The notes beneath the pieces are model-generated. The model was not told where the DNA came from. It made no database searches and was given only the letters and a program-made list of their open reading frames with translations. 64,000 nt of DNA from the NCBI GenBank assembly GCA_019245115.1, contig JAFARZ010000358.1, positions 1 to 64,000 on the forward strand, read 5' to 3'. The translations under genes and the position numbers were made by a program. Positions 36,486-45,111 of the stretch are shown one piece after another; within the stretch, counting starts at the first letter, position 1, and each line of letters opens with the position of its first letter. This stretch comes from Streptosporangiaceae bacterium (lineage in GTDB: Bacteria; Actinomycetota; Actinomycetes; Streptosporangiales; Streptosporangiaceae).

Positions 36486-36928
36486 CGATGGCAGTCACTG
36501 ACGATCAGGTGGCAACGCTCCGTGCCCAGCTAGTCGGCAATACCGAAGAACACGTCCGGTTGCTCGGCAGGCTTGATCCAGTTGCCGCGCAGGCAGGCCT
36601 TCGCGCACTGATTTCCGCCGCGTTTTTCACAGCAGCTGAACGACGATTCGGCACCGGCAACAGCACGGCCGCAGATGTGATCGAGTTCGTGGGCAGCTTG
36701 CGGTCCCGCTTCGACTCGGCAGCTAGCGATATCGACCCGCGAATCGCCGAACGCCTCCTGCTGGCCGCTGTAAGCGACGAGCAGATAAGCGATCTGGACC
36801 CGAAGACCAGCTTCACTACGCAGCATTTGCTGCTTGCCGCGCTGGTCGCCGACGCTCAGCTTGATATGGCAGCCCTGGACGAGTTCCTCGGCCAGTCCCG
36901 CAAGCTCGCCGATCAGTGGCTTGCCTAG
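36482..36928 (+). CDS. Helical protein of unknown function, paralogue 1
   Basis: 148 residues, starting at ATG 36482 in an ATGA overlap. All-helical appearance: QVATLRAQLVGNTEEHVRLL, GLRALISAAFFTAAERRFG, VIEFVGSLRSRF, IAERLLLAAV. Its length and pattern match the next gene (36953-37399) along the whole chain, so the two are tandem duplicates that have diverged. No catalytic motif. Repeated Ala/Leu helices suggest a dimer or protein-protein scaffold. Confidence 0.72.
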   Translation: MTMAVTDDQVATLRAQLVGNTEEHVRLLGRLDPVAAQAGLRALISAAFFTAAERRFGTGNSTAADVIEFVGSLRSRFDSAASDIDPRIAERLLLAAVSDEQISDLDPKTSFTTQHLLLAALVADAQLDMAALDEFLGQSRKLADQWLA

Positions 36929-36952
36929 CCTGACGCTCCCGGCAGGAGTGCC

Positions 36953-37399
36953 ATGACTGTCAACGACACCCACTTGTTCATGCTGCGCGCTCATCTCGGC
37001 GGCGAGGACGAGGCAGTGCGCCGCACCTATGCTCGGATCACCGATCCCATCGCGATGTGTGGCCTGGCCGAGCTGGTCTTCCAGGCGTTCCTCATAGCGG
37101 CGCGGCGCAAGTTCTCCCCGACCTGGAACCACGCCCAGGTCATTTCATTCGTCGCCCGGTTGCGGGCAGCGCTCTGCGAGCGGCCGGAGCTCCTCGACCC
37201 CATCACCGCCGAACTGGAACTCTGCCGCGCACTCGGCGAGGACGTGAACGCCTCACCAGACGTCGGTGCCACGGCGACCGCACGATTGATCCTCCTCGAT
37301 GCCCTAATCGAGAGCCTGAACCTAGACGACGAAGCAATATGGGACCTGCTCCTGCAGGCGCGCAAAAATGCACTACGGCACTACGGAGAGAATGCCTGA
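36953..37399 (+). CDS. Helical protein of unknown function, paralogue 2
   Basis: 148 residues, same length as the preceding gene and alignable with it: LFMLRAHLGGEDEAVRRTYA, GLAELVFQAFLIAARRKF, VISFVARLRAAL, and ARLILLDALIESLNLDDEA against QHLLLAALVADAQLDMAALD. A ribosome site GGCAGGAG precedes ATG 36953. It is the last gene of the HerA operon. Two kept copies imply different partners or a heterodimer. Confidence 0.72.
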   Translation: MTVNDTHLFMLRAHLGGEDEAVRRTYARITDPIAMCGLAELVFQAFLIAARRKFSPTWNHAQVISFVARLRAALCERPELLDPITAELELCRALGEDVNASPDVGATATARLILLDALIESLNLDDEAIWDLLLQARKNALRHYGENA

Positions 37400-37695
37400 C
37401 GCCCGCCACCCAACGACGGTCCTCAAGCATCGAGGCTGGAATCCTCGCACCCCGGGCTCCTGGTCGCCATGGCCATCGGGGGCTTAGGCGCCGGGTTCAG
37501 CCGTCTCGGAACTCAGGAGGGAGATGCCCTGATGCCAGTTGTGACGATCCGATGGACGCCCTGCGGGGTTAGCCAGACGCCGTTCTCAGTCGGAGCTTCT
37601 GTATCAAGCGCATCACGCGAACACCGCGATGCGAGCAGAAAGTAAGGCCCCGTGTCTATGCTGTAGTCACCGAAACATTTGGAAGGTGCGGACTA
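37400..37695. promoter_or_regulatory. Intergenic region before the flavoprotein gene
   Basis: 296 bases. A short frame of 37 codons begins at ATG 37532 with AGGAGGGAG about 9 bases upstream and ends at 37645; it could be a leader peptide, but I would not insist. The promoter for the flavoprotein gene is probably in the last 60 bases. Confidence 0.3.
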
Positions 37696-38238
37696 GTGTG
37701 CGACGATGGCACGCGCCGCTCACCTGGCGGTGTGCTGTACCTGGTGCTCAGCGGCGCTCCCGCGCCGGAGGGGATACCCCGGCTGATCTCCCTATGCCAG
37801 GCAGCAGGCTGGCAGGTAGTAGCATTTTCGACTCCCGACGGCACGAGGTTCACCGACACCGCTGAGCTGGAGCGACTAACCGGGGAACCGGTCCGTTCCG
37901 AGTACAGGATGCCGGGGACCGGGAAACCGGCGCCGCCAGCCGACGCCATGCTCGCCTGTCCTCTCACGTTCAACAGCGTCAACAAGTTCGCCCACGGCCA
38001 TGCCGACAACTTTGCGATCGGCCTGCTATGCGAGATGCTCGGCTATGGCGTCCCGGTCGTGATTGTCCCGCATTGCAAGCCCCAGCTGGCCAGTCATGTC
38101 GCGTTCACCGGTAGCCTCGCTGCACTGCGCGGAATGGGCGTCCGGGTGCTGTTCGACGCCGACGCTCCTTATGAGCGGCGGCTGCCACCATGGAGCGACG
38201 TCGTTGCCGCGCTCCCCGTCATGACCACCACCGGGTGA
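37696..38238 (+). CDS. Flavoprotein of the phosphopantothenoylcysteine decarboxylase type
   Basis: 180 residues, GTG start. LYLVLSGAPAPEGIPRLISL is the first strand-loop of the flavodoxin-like fold, and CPLTFNSVNKFAHGHADNFA is the FMN/substrate signature of this family. In actinomycetes stand-alone copies like this often lie just upstream of an XRE regulator, as here (gap of 4 bases). They may bind FMN or modify a Cys-ending peptide. Substrate unknown; it is not the housekeeping Dfp, which is a fusion twice as long. Confidence 0.8.
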   Translation: MCDDGTRRSPGGVLYLVLSGAPAPEGIPRLISLCQAAGWQVVAFSTPDGTRFTDTAELERLTGEPVRSEYRMPGTGKPAPPADAMLACPLTFNSVNKFAHGHADNFAIGLLCEMLGYGVPVVIVPHCKPQLASHVAFTGSLAALRGMGVRVLFDADAPYERRLPPWSDVVAALPVMTTTG

Positions 38239-38242
38239 TGCG

Positions 38243-39444
38243 ATGAACCGTGAGACAGCAGGGCAGCAGATCGCGCGGGCCCGGCGACGGCGCGGCATAT
38301 CGCAGGCCGTGCTCGCGGGACTCGTCGGCCGGTCGGAATCCTGGCTGTCCCAGGTAGAACGCGGTAAACGCAGCATCGACAGTCACAGTGTCCTGCTCGG
38401 GCTCGCGGAGGTGCTCGGGGTGGATGTCGAGGAGATCACCGGTGCCGGTAACGATCCTGACGACCGCCGCCATGCTTATCCTGCCGCCACGGAAATCGAG
38501 CAGGCAATGATGGGCTATGGTGCTCCCAGCCATCACGGAGGGCAGCGTGACGACCCCGTCATGGCCCACCTGCGCGCCAGCGCCCGATCTGCATACGAGG
38601 CGTACCAGGCAACCCGGTATGACGCCGCAGGCCGCATGGTGCCTGGCCTGATCCGGGATATCGAGGCGGCAACCCGGATAGCCGGTCCTGATGCCCCGGC
38701 GGTCTGCCAGGTGCGCGCTCTGGTATACGACACAGCCGCCGCGTTGCTCAACCGCGTGGGCGAGCCGTTCCTGGCGTGGGCAGCGGCCGACCGCGCCATG
38801 TCCGCCGCCAAATATTCCGGCGAGCCGCTGCTCGCCGCGTTCAGCGCCTGGCGGCTGTCCTTCGTCCTCACCAGCCGCAAACACCCTCAGCATGCGCTCG
38901 ATTTGGCCATGTCCGCCGCCGATACGCTCGAGCAGACGATGCGGTCCCCGAGACCTGAGCAACTGAGCGTCTACGGTGCGCTACACCTGGCTGCGGCCAG
39001 CGCGGCAGCCGACCGCCACGATCGGGCGACGACCGCAGCGCTGCTGGCAAAAGCGCGCGGCATCGCTGATCGCACCGGGGAGACGAACCACCTGGGAACC
39101 GCGTTCGGCCATGTCAATGTCGCGATCCATTCGATCGCCGCGTCAATCAGGTTTGGCGATGCCCGGGCAGCAGCCGAGACCGGGGAATCCCTGGACACTA
39201 CACCGTTGCCGGCCGGCCTGGTCGGCCGGCGGACGCAGGTCAACCTTGACCTCGCCCGCGCTTACGCCATGCGGCGGCAAGACGCTGCGGCGGTCAATTT
39301 GCTGCTCGCCGCCGAGCGTCCAGTCCGCAGCTTGTCCGGTACGACCAGCGGACACACGGTGTGCTAACCGAATTGCTGCGCAGAGAGCACCGGCCTTCCA
39401 CACCGGAACTGCGCCCCCTCGCCCACCGCGCGGGCGTCATCTGA
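38243..39444 (+). pseudogene. XRE-family regulator with TPR-like domain, C-terminal frameshift
   Basis: The helix-turn-helix (IARARRRRGISQAVLAGLVG, RSESWLSQVERGKR) spans residues 8-60, followed by about 300 residues of helical repeats. Near 39325-39335 the frame slips: the present frame ends at 39367 after 374 residues, while another frame continues with good coding text (LVRYDQRTHGVLTELLRREH, PELRPLAHRAGV) to TGA at 39442-39444, followed at once by a terminator hairpin. So the native end was at 39444. The truncated protein keeps its DNA-binding part and may still act. Start: ATG 38243. Confidence 0.75.
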
Positions 39445-39463
39445 CCCGCACGATAGTGCGGGT
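39444..39463 (+). terminator. Hairpin after the ancestral end of the XRE gene
   Basis: ACCCGCAC (39444-39451), loop GATA, GTGCGGGT (39456-39463): exact 8-bp stem with a stable tetraloop. It begins at the TGA of the uncorrupted frame. Confidence 0.68.
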
Positions 39464-39582
39464 TCCGGGCCCGCAGCGGCGTACCAGTCATTTACCTTCA
39501 CGCTGTTCCATGGCATGGCCGCCTGCGCTGTCTAGCGTCATTCCCCGTCGCAACTCCGCGAAGGACAGGAAGGCAATCGCTC

Positions 39583-39921
39583 ATGACACGGGCGGCAACG
39601 GGAGTCAATCCCACATGCCAGGCCGCACCCAAGATGCTGCCTGCGCTTGCACATAGGTCACACGACCAGGACCAGATGCCCAGGTTGCGCCGGTTTAGCG
39701 AGAGCTACCCGCACACCGTGATCGGGCTGTTCAACGAAGGCGGTCCATGGCAGGCCCGTATACCCGAAGGCAACGGGGAGACCGTGGTGACACGGTACCT
39801 GCTGGACAGGCTGGCCGTGCTCCTCGGCGCCCCAGACCAGACAATGAGCTCTCACGACACTGCTGATCTGCGCACCGCAGCGGGTACCACCCCCGCCAAA
39901 AGTCCTGAAAGGGCCAGGTAG
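39583..39921 (+). CDS. Small hypothetical protein
   Basis: 112 residues from ATG 39583, with AGGAAGG nine or so bases upstream. The middle part (PHTVIGLFNEGGPWQARIPE, VVTRYLLDRLAVLLGA) looks folded; both ends are likely flexible. It overlaps the next gene by TAGTG, so they are co-translated. I recognise no family. It may assist the regulator that follows. Confidence 0.55.
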   Translation: MTRAATGVNPTCQAAPKMLPALAHRSHDQDQMPRLRRFSESYPHTVIGLFNEGGPWQARIPEGNGETVVTRYLLDRLAVLLGAPDQTMSSHDTADLRTAAGTTPAKSPERAR

Positions 39922-41360
39922 TGTCAGCGGGAATCGGGAGGTGGCTGCGTCAGCAGCGGGAAGCTCGTGGCTGGGCGCGGCGAGAGATGGCGCGTCGCCT
40001 GACCCAGGCCGCCGAGGCGGCTGGGGACACGACGATGCCAGGTATCGAGCACCTTGAGACCTACATCCGCCGCTGGGAATCCAGCCGCCACCAGCTCACC
40101 GAGCGATATCGAATGTATTACTGTACGGCGTTCGGCATCCGGCCCGGCCAGTTCGGCACCGCGCCACTACCCCCGCCTAAGACTCTAGCCAGCAACCCCG
40201 CACCGGTGGATTCAGCCAGCCCGCTCAACGGCCACCCTATGGCTACAGTCCCGGCGCTGCTCGACCTCACAGATCGCCCGATGTCCGCGTCGGCCAGCTT
40301 GACGTGCGGTGAGGTCGGCGAGCCGGAGGTGGATCATGCCGGGGTGGGCCGTGCTGTGGTTCTGGCAGCGCACCAGGCCAGCGGGGATGTCGAGGCGGCC
40401 GAGCAGCACCGCATCGGCACGGCCACCGGCGATCAGCTGCATGCCGATGTGGCACGGCTGGCCCGGCTCAGCGACACCGGCGACCCGGCCGTCGTGTTCG
40501 CCGACATGTGCCGGGTCCGGGAACGGGTCCGCCGGCTGCTGGCCCGGCGGTTGTGGCCGCCCGAGCAGACCAGCCTGTATATCCTGCTCGGCTGCCTCAA
40601 CGGGCTGATCGGCAATATCGCCGTCCGGCTCGGCTATCCCGACCCGGCCGAAGAGCTAATCCGCTCCGGGTGGGCCTACGCCGACGCGCTCAGCCACCGG
40701 CCGCTCCAAGGCCAGCTGCGCCAGCAGTGGTCCGCGCTGATGTACTGGCGCGGCCGGTTCACCCAGGCCCGCGACCTGGCCGCCGACGGCCTGCGGTACC
40801 TGCCTTCGGGGTGGCCGGGTGCGGCGTTGCACCTGCACCTGGCCCGGGCCGCCGCGCGGATCGGTGATGCGGACGCAGCTCGGCAGGCGATCCGGGACGC
40901 GCACGAGGCACGCGACCGAGACTACACCGACAACCTGGTGGAGATGGGCGGCCAGTTCGCCTTGTCCTGGGCCACCCACCATGCCATGGCCGGCGGGGCA
41001 CTCGCAGAGATCACCGACTGCGGAGCGGACGCTGCCGACGAACTCGAGCGCGCCGTCGGCTTGTATGAGGCTGGGCCTGGCGACCGTGAAGACCACTGGG
41101 CCGCTGGCCAGCCGCTGGCCAGCATTGATCTGGCGCTAACCCGGCTACGGTCCGGTGCCCTGGACGCCGCCGCGGCGGCACTGGAACCGGCCCTGTCCCT
41201 TCCCGTCCCGCAGCGGATCGCCCAGGTGACCACCAGGCTCACCGTGGTCCGCGGTGAGCTCGACGTGCCGATCTACCGCCGCTCGGTGCAGGCCAGGGAG
41301 CTGTGCGAGCAGATCGAGGAATTCGGCAGTGAGACGATCCTGGCCCGGCAGGCCCGGTGA
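39921..41360 (+). CDS. XRE-like regulator with long helical-repeat domain
   Basis: 479 residues, GTG start in a TAGTG overlap. The N-terminal 75 residues form a helix-turn-helix (IGRWLRQQREARGWARREMA) with an insert typical of actinomycete regulators whose first helix pair is followed by an ETYIRRWE motif. From 150 onward there are TPR-like helices (LYILLGCLNGLIGNIAVRLG, WSALMYWRGRFTQARDLAAD, LHLHLARAAARIGDADAARQ). Such proteins bind DNA and respond through the repeat domain to a peptide or partner. Full length and undamaged, unlike the related gene just upstream. Confidence 0.78.
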   Translation: MSAGIGRWLRQQREARGWARREMARRLTQAAEAAGDTTMPGIEHLETYIRRWESSRHQLTERYRMYYCTAFGIRPGQFGTAPLPPPKTLASNPAPVDSASPLNGHPMATVPALLDLTDRPMSASASLTCGEVGEPEVDHAGVGRAVVLAAHQASGDVEAAEQHRIGTATGDQLHADVARLARLSDTGDPAVVFADMCRVRERVRRLLARRLWPPEQTSLYILLGCLNGLIGNIAVRLGYPDPAEELIRSGWAYADALSHRPLQGQLRQQWSALMYWRGRFTQARDLAADGLRYLPSGWPGAALHLHLARAAARIGDADAARQAIRDAHEARDRDYTDNLVEMGGQFALSWATHHAMAGGALAEITDCGADAADELERAVGLYEAGPGDREDHWAAGQPLASIDLALTRLRSGALDAAAAALEPALSLPVPQRIAQVTTRLTVVRGELDVPIYRRSVQARELCEQIEEFGSETILARQAR

Positions 41361-41794
41361 TGCACGGCAACTCCGCGCAGCAGAGCGCCATGGGACGACT
41401 GTCCGGCTCGGTGAGAGCCGACCGAGTAAGACCGGTCGCAAACGTGCCAACCGGGTACCTCGAGGTGACCGGCATGGACGAAGTGACCTGGCGGGAGCTT
41501 ACCGGCCGCCGCGCGTGGCTGCTGCGCGCGATCGGCTCGGCCGGGCCCGACACGGATGTCCCCAGTATGCGGGCGGCGGCGCTGGCCCTGACGGCTGTGA
41601 TCACCGAGCAGGACACACGGGTCAGGACCTACGCGGCATTCTCGGATAGCCCATATTCGTGCACATGCGGCTTTCGGTGCAGCGGCCTGGCCGCGATCGA
41701 TGAGCATCTGGACGAGTTCCCGCTCGACAGCGATGCGCATAATGAGGTCGTTGAGACTACCGAGGTTGGTCCTGCCGCTCCAGCTATCGGCTAG
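41357..41794 (+). CDS. Small hypothetical protein with CxCGFxC motif
   Basis: Up to 145 residues if it begins at ATG 41357 (TGATG overlap), or 106 from ATG 41474, which has GAGGTGA upstream. The segment YSCTCGFRCSGLAAIDEHLD carries three Cys and a His, suggesting a small zinc-binding unit. Upstream is an amphipathic helix pair (LTGRRAWLLRAIG; SMRAAALALTAVITEQD). It is co-transcribed with the regulator. Function unknown. Confidence 0.6.
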   Translation: MMHGNSAQQSAMGRLSGSVRADRVRPVANVPTGYLEVTGMDEVTWRELTGRRAWLLRAIGSAGPDTDVPSMRAAALALTAVITEQDTRVRTYAAFSDSPYSCTCGFRCSGLAAIDEHLDEFPLDSDAHNEVVETTEVGPAAPAIG

Positions 41795-41812
41795 CGCACG
41801 TTGTGTCAGATG

Positions 41813-44293
41813 TCAGCGTTCTACTTGTGGCGTAGCTCTCGTTCGAGCTACAGCCGGAGAACCGTTGCCGTTCCTGTCCGGCGTCCCAGCTTTTGACCTT
41901 CCAGCGGCCTGCGGGCGATCCGTATGGGCCTGAGCAGACAAAGCTGCGATATCAGCGGGCAGATCCTGGTAGGCGCTGCCCGCGTCGGCAGCCCTGCTGG
42001 CGGCCGGTAGTTCCGGACCGGCTTGTTCGTCGCGAGGCGCGGAGCGAGCGCGGGCCGTTGCGTGTAGCCGGATGGCATGCTTGCCAGCGTGGCTGGCGAT
42101 GTCCAGCAGGCTGGTGAGCGCGCCGTGGGGGAACATGGACGTGAGGTTGTCGGCCACGGCGTACGCGGCGTCGGAGAGTTCCTGGTAGCGGGCTGCCGCA
42201 GGTCCTGGGCCGTCGACGAGTCCGTGGTGGCGGATCTCTTCCCACGCTCGGTCCAGCCTTTGGGCATGCTCACTGACCTTGCCGTCATTCGCCGCCTGTG
42301 CTGCGGCAGGATTGCGGGACCAGGTGAGGTAGTCCTTCTCGACGATGCGTGAGCCGGATGCTGCCTGCGCACGTCCGCCCTGGTAGGGACCTGCTTTCGC
42401 AGACCGCAGGAAGTGGTGCTCGGCGGTGGCCCGAAGGCGGTCAGCGTGCAGACGGGCGTGCCCGGCGAGCTTGGTCAGGGCCGCGACTTCGGCGGGCCGG
42501 TCCTCCGCCCTGGTGGCTTCGGCGAGTGCGGCTGCCGCATGAGCGAGAACCTGGTAGCGGGTCGCTGCGGCTCCCGGCTCATCGTCGAGTCCATGCTTGG
42601 CGATGGTGCGCCAGGCCTGGGCGAATTGCCCGACTGCGGGATGGTCACCAGGGAGCCCGCCCGGGTCGGCACCGGCCGTACGCCAGGCGTCGTAGTCGTT
42701 ACCGATGATCCGTGATCCCGACTCAGCCTGGGCGCGTCCTCCTTGATAAGGCCTGGGCGCGGCGGCCTGGTGTTCGTCGAACACGACCGGTTCGGTTCGA
42801 GGTGTTTTCTCCATCTGAGCGGCCTCCTTCCTGCTTGTGCTGTGTGAGTTAGCTGACCGGCCAATATGGCCGTCGATCCAGGTCAGTCCGGCCCGGTCGA
42901 GTTGCCGGCGGGCGCGGGTGACGGCGACGTAGGCGAGCATCGCGTCGGCCCGCGGTACCGCGCCGTGTCTGGGTTCGCGGAAGTCCCCGGCGATGCGGAC
43001 CCGTTCCCACTCCCGTCCCTTGGCGCCGTGCGCCGTGGATACGGTCACTTCCGCGCGGCCCTCTGACGCGAGCCGGGCCAGGATGCCAAGAACCCCGGCC
43101 GCGCCGTAGGTGTCGATCAGCCGGACGCTGGCGGCCAGGTCGGCGCCGGCGGTGTCGGTGCGGACGAAGTCCTGGACCGCGTACCAAGACTGGAACGCGG
43201 CGAGCTCGGGGTTGCTGGTCCGCCCGGCTGCCTGGAGGTCGAGCGCGGCGATCGCCAGCGAGCGGATGTCCTCGGCGCCTCCGGCGAGTGCCACCCGCCG
43301 TCCGGCCTCCAGGAAACCGCGCGCCTGGATGAGCGCTTCGGCGTTGGTCCGGCACAGCACGACCTGCGGGTTGACGACGGCCCCGACGGTGGACTCCATC
43401 GATGGAGCGCCGGAGAGCCGGTAGGGCGCGTCGAGCATGTCCAGCCATTTGTTGGCTTCGTCGGCCACGGCCGGGCCGAACCGGAACGAGTGTGACAGCT
43501 GGAGCCGCTGGTCGGCGGGCCAGGTGGCGAGCGCGTCGATGGCACCGCGCCAGCCGTAGATGGCCTGGCAGGAGTCGCCGACCGCGATCATCTGCGCGTC
43601 GCGCTGGCTGTGAATGATCGCGGCAGTGACTGGGTTGGCGTCTTGCGCCTCGTCGAACATGACGAACTCCGCCTGGATCACCGGCCCGGTCAGCTGCCAC
43701 ATCTTCAGGTAGTGGTCGTGTTTGAACGGCAGCCTTCCGTCCGGCCGCTGGATGTCCAGCCAAGCCCGCTTGGCGTACGGAACGATTTGCCAGGTCAGCT
43801 CCGCGAACGACGCCGGGTCGACGCCGTTGACGTCCGGCACATGATCCCCGGAGATATCCGGGTCGGCGCTGTGGCAGAACCGTTCGACCGTGCCCATGAC
43901 GATCCTGGCCAGATGCCCTTTAGTGAGGAGCAGGTCATCGCCGAGCCGCAGCGGCTCTCCGATGCCGAGCATGTTCGCGACAGCCCACGCGGGCACCCTC
44001 GCCGCCTGCCCCGGAAGCCTGTGCGAATACCGGAAACCGGCCGCGCTGAATGCAAGAGAGTGGGCGGTCCGGCAGGTAACGTTCCGTGGGAACGAGCAGC
44101 GCGCTTCTGCGGCCGTGACCGTGTTGTAGGCAAGGTAGAGACCTCGCCTGCCCGTCATCGCCGCGGCGGCCATCCGCAGCGTGGAGGTCTTGCCGGTGCC
44201 CGCGCCGGCTTCGATCACCAGGTTTGCGCCGGAGGCGCAGGCGTCGATGATGGCCTGCTGCTGGTCCGTCCGCTGGATTCCCCCGGTGATCAT
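41813..44293 (-). CDS. SF1 (UvrD/AddA-like) helicase with duplicated C-terminal module
   Basis: 826 residues. Helicase motifs in order: Walker A EAGAGTGKTSTL (Lys near 34), Walker B FDEAQDANP near 213, III QAIYGWRGA, V STAHGAKGREWERV, VI YVAVTRARRQLD. After about residue 490 a different part begins: PYQGGRAQAESGSRII near 515 and PYQGGRAQAASGSRIV near 635 start two copies of a roughly 100-residue helical module (shared HGLxDxPGxAAxRYQ). The helicase could unwind transferred DNA. Last gene of the conjugation operon; 9 bases separate it from the gene before. Confidence 0.88.
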   Translation of the reverse strand: MITGGIQRTDQQQAIIDACASGANLVIEAGAGTGKTSTLRMAAAAMTGRRGLYLAYNTVTAAEARCSFPRNVTCRTAHSLAFSAAGFRYSHRLPGQAARVPAWAVANMLGIGEPLRLGDDLLLTKGHLARIVMGTVERFCHSADPDISGDHVPDVNGVDPASFAELTWQIVPYAKRAWLDIQRPDGRLPFKHDHYLKMWQLTGPVIQAEFVMFDEAQDANPVTAAIIHSQRDAQMIAVGDSCQAIYGWRGAIDALATWPADQRLQLSHSFRFGPAVADEANKWLDMLDAPYRLSGAPSMESTVGAVVNPQVVLCRTNAEALIQARGFLEAGRRVALAGGAEDIRSLAIAALDLQAAGRTSNPELAAFQSWYAVQDFVRTDTAGADLAASVRLIDTYGAAGVLGILARLASEGRAEVTVSTAHGAKGREWERVRIAGDFREPRHGAVPRADAMLAYVAVTRARRQLDRAGLTWIDGHIGRSANSHSTSRKEAAQMEKTPRTEPVVFDEHQAAAPRPYQGGRAQAESGSRIIGNDYDAWRTAGADPGGLPGDHPAVGQFAQAWRTIAKHGLDDEPGAAATRYQVLAHAAAALAEATRAEDRPAEVAALTKLAGHARLHADRLRATAEHHFLRSAKAGPYQGGRAQAASGSRIVEKDYLTWSRNPAAAQAANDGKVSEHAQRLDRAWEEIRHHGLVDGPGPAAARYQELSDAAYAVADNLTSMFPHGALTSLLDIASHAGKHAIRLHATARARSAPRDEQAGPELPAASRAADAGSAYQDLPADIAALSAQAHTDRPQAAGRSKAGTPDRNGNGSPAVARTRATPQVER

Positions 44294-44302
44294 GGCAAGC
44301 GC

Positions 44303-44734
44303 TCACACGAACGCGAACTGTTCTTCCTCGAGCTGCCAGCCGAACGTCAGATCGCAGTCGAGCCGGCAGCCGGCCAGGAGCGCCGTCCCCCGTGCGGTCC
44401 CTACGACTGGCACCTGCCGGCGGTTCGGCGGATTGTCGCTGTCCTCACCCCAGCGGCCCTGGTGGACCTCGTCCACGGTCGCGATGAAGTACGGCGCGCT
44501 CAGGCCATGCAGCATGACCAGGAACTGCGGGCCGGTCTCGGGTGCGGCCCGCCACTGCTCGGGCCAGTCGCCGAGGGCGAGCTGCCAGGCGCCGGGGCGC
44601 CTCGCCGGTACCGGTGTCCCGGGTTGACGCGGGACCACCAGGAGGTCGCGGACACCATCGGGCCGCTCAGCAGGCAGGCCGAGGGCCTGCCGCAGACTCG
44701 GGATGGTGACAGCGCGATCATCAGCAATGCTCAT
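44303..44734 (-). CDS. Small hypothetical protein of the conjugation operon
   Basis: 143 residues. ATG 44734 is preceded by GAGGAG and overlaps the DUF4913 gene by 14 bases. Sequence is mixed alpha/beta with LGDWPEQWRAA, QFLVMLHGLSAPYFIATVDE and a Trp-bearing C-terminus. I recognise no family. Position suggests a transfer accessory role. Confidence 0.6.
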   Translation of the reverse strand: MSIADDRAVTIPSLRQALGLPAERPDGVRDLLVVPRQPGTPVPARRPGAWQLALGDWPEQWRAAPETGPQFLVMLHGLSAPYFIATVDEVHQGRWGEDSDNPPNRRQVPVVGTARGTALLAGCRLDCDLTFGWQLEEEQFAFV

Positions 44735-45098
44735 GTGGTGCTCCTCGTGGGGCGGACTCGGTGCGCAGCACCGGGACAGGACTAGCGGAGTGGTGGTCAG
44801 GACGGCAGCCGCTCATCGGGCCGGTATCGCCATCCAGCAGAGTCATCAGGGTCGGGTCGACGTGGTTGACCCACCAGGCGGAGTAGCTCGCGCCCGGATC
44901 CCCACCCGGCTCTGCGGGGGCGCTCATCTCATACCAGGCCAGCCGCAGCGCATCCAGCCGTACCGCGACCTCGGGATGCTCCCACCAGCGGGCACACCAG
45001 GTCCGGCCCCGGCCGAGATCGACCCGCCGCTGGATCATCGGCGCGAAGATCTCCTCCACCCACGCCGCCAGCCCGAGCTTCTCCTCCGGGTCAGCCAT
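44721..45098 (-). CDS. DUF4913-type protein
   Basis: 125 residues from ATG 45098 with GAGGAGG eight bases upstream. WCARWWEHPEVAVRLDALRL and WWVNHVDPTLMTLLDG match the Trp-rich pattern I recall for DUF4913, found beside conjugation genes in actinomycetes. Function of the family unknown. The N-terminal VEEIFAPMIQRRV helix is also typical. Part of the leftward operon, 13 bases after the wall hydrolase gene. Confidence 0.75.
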   Translation of the reverse strand: MADPEEKLGLAAWVEEIFAPMIQRRVDLGRGRTWCARWWEHPEVAVRLDALRLAWYEMSAPAEPGGDPGASYSAWWVNHVDPTLMTLLDGDTGPMSGCRPDHHSASPVPVLRTESAPRGAPHEHC

Positions 45099-45111
45099 CG
45101 TAACCGCCTCC

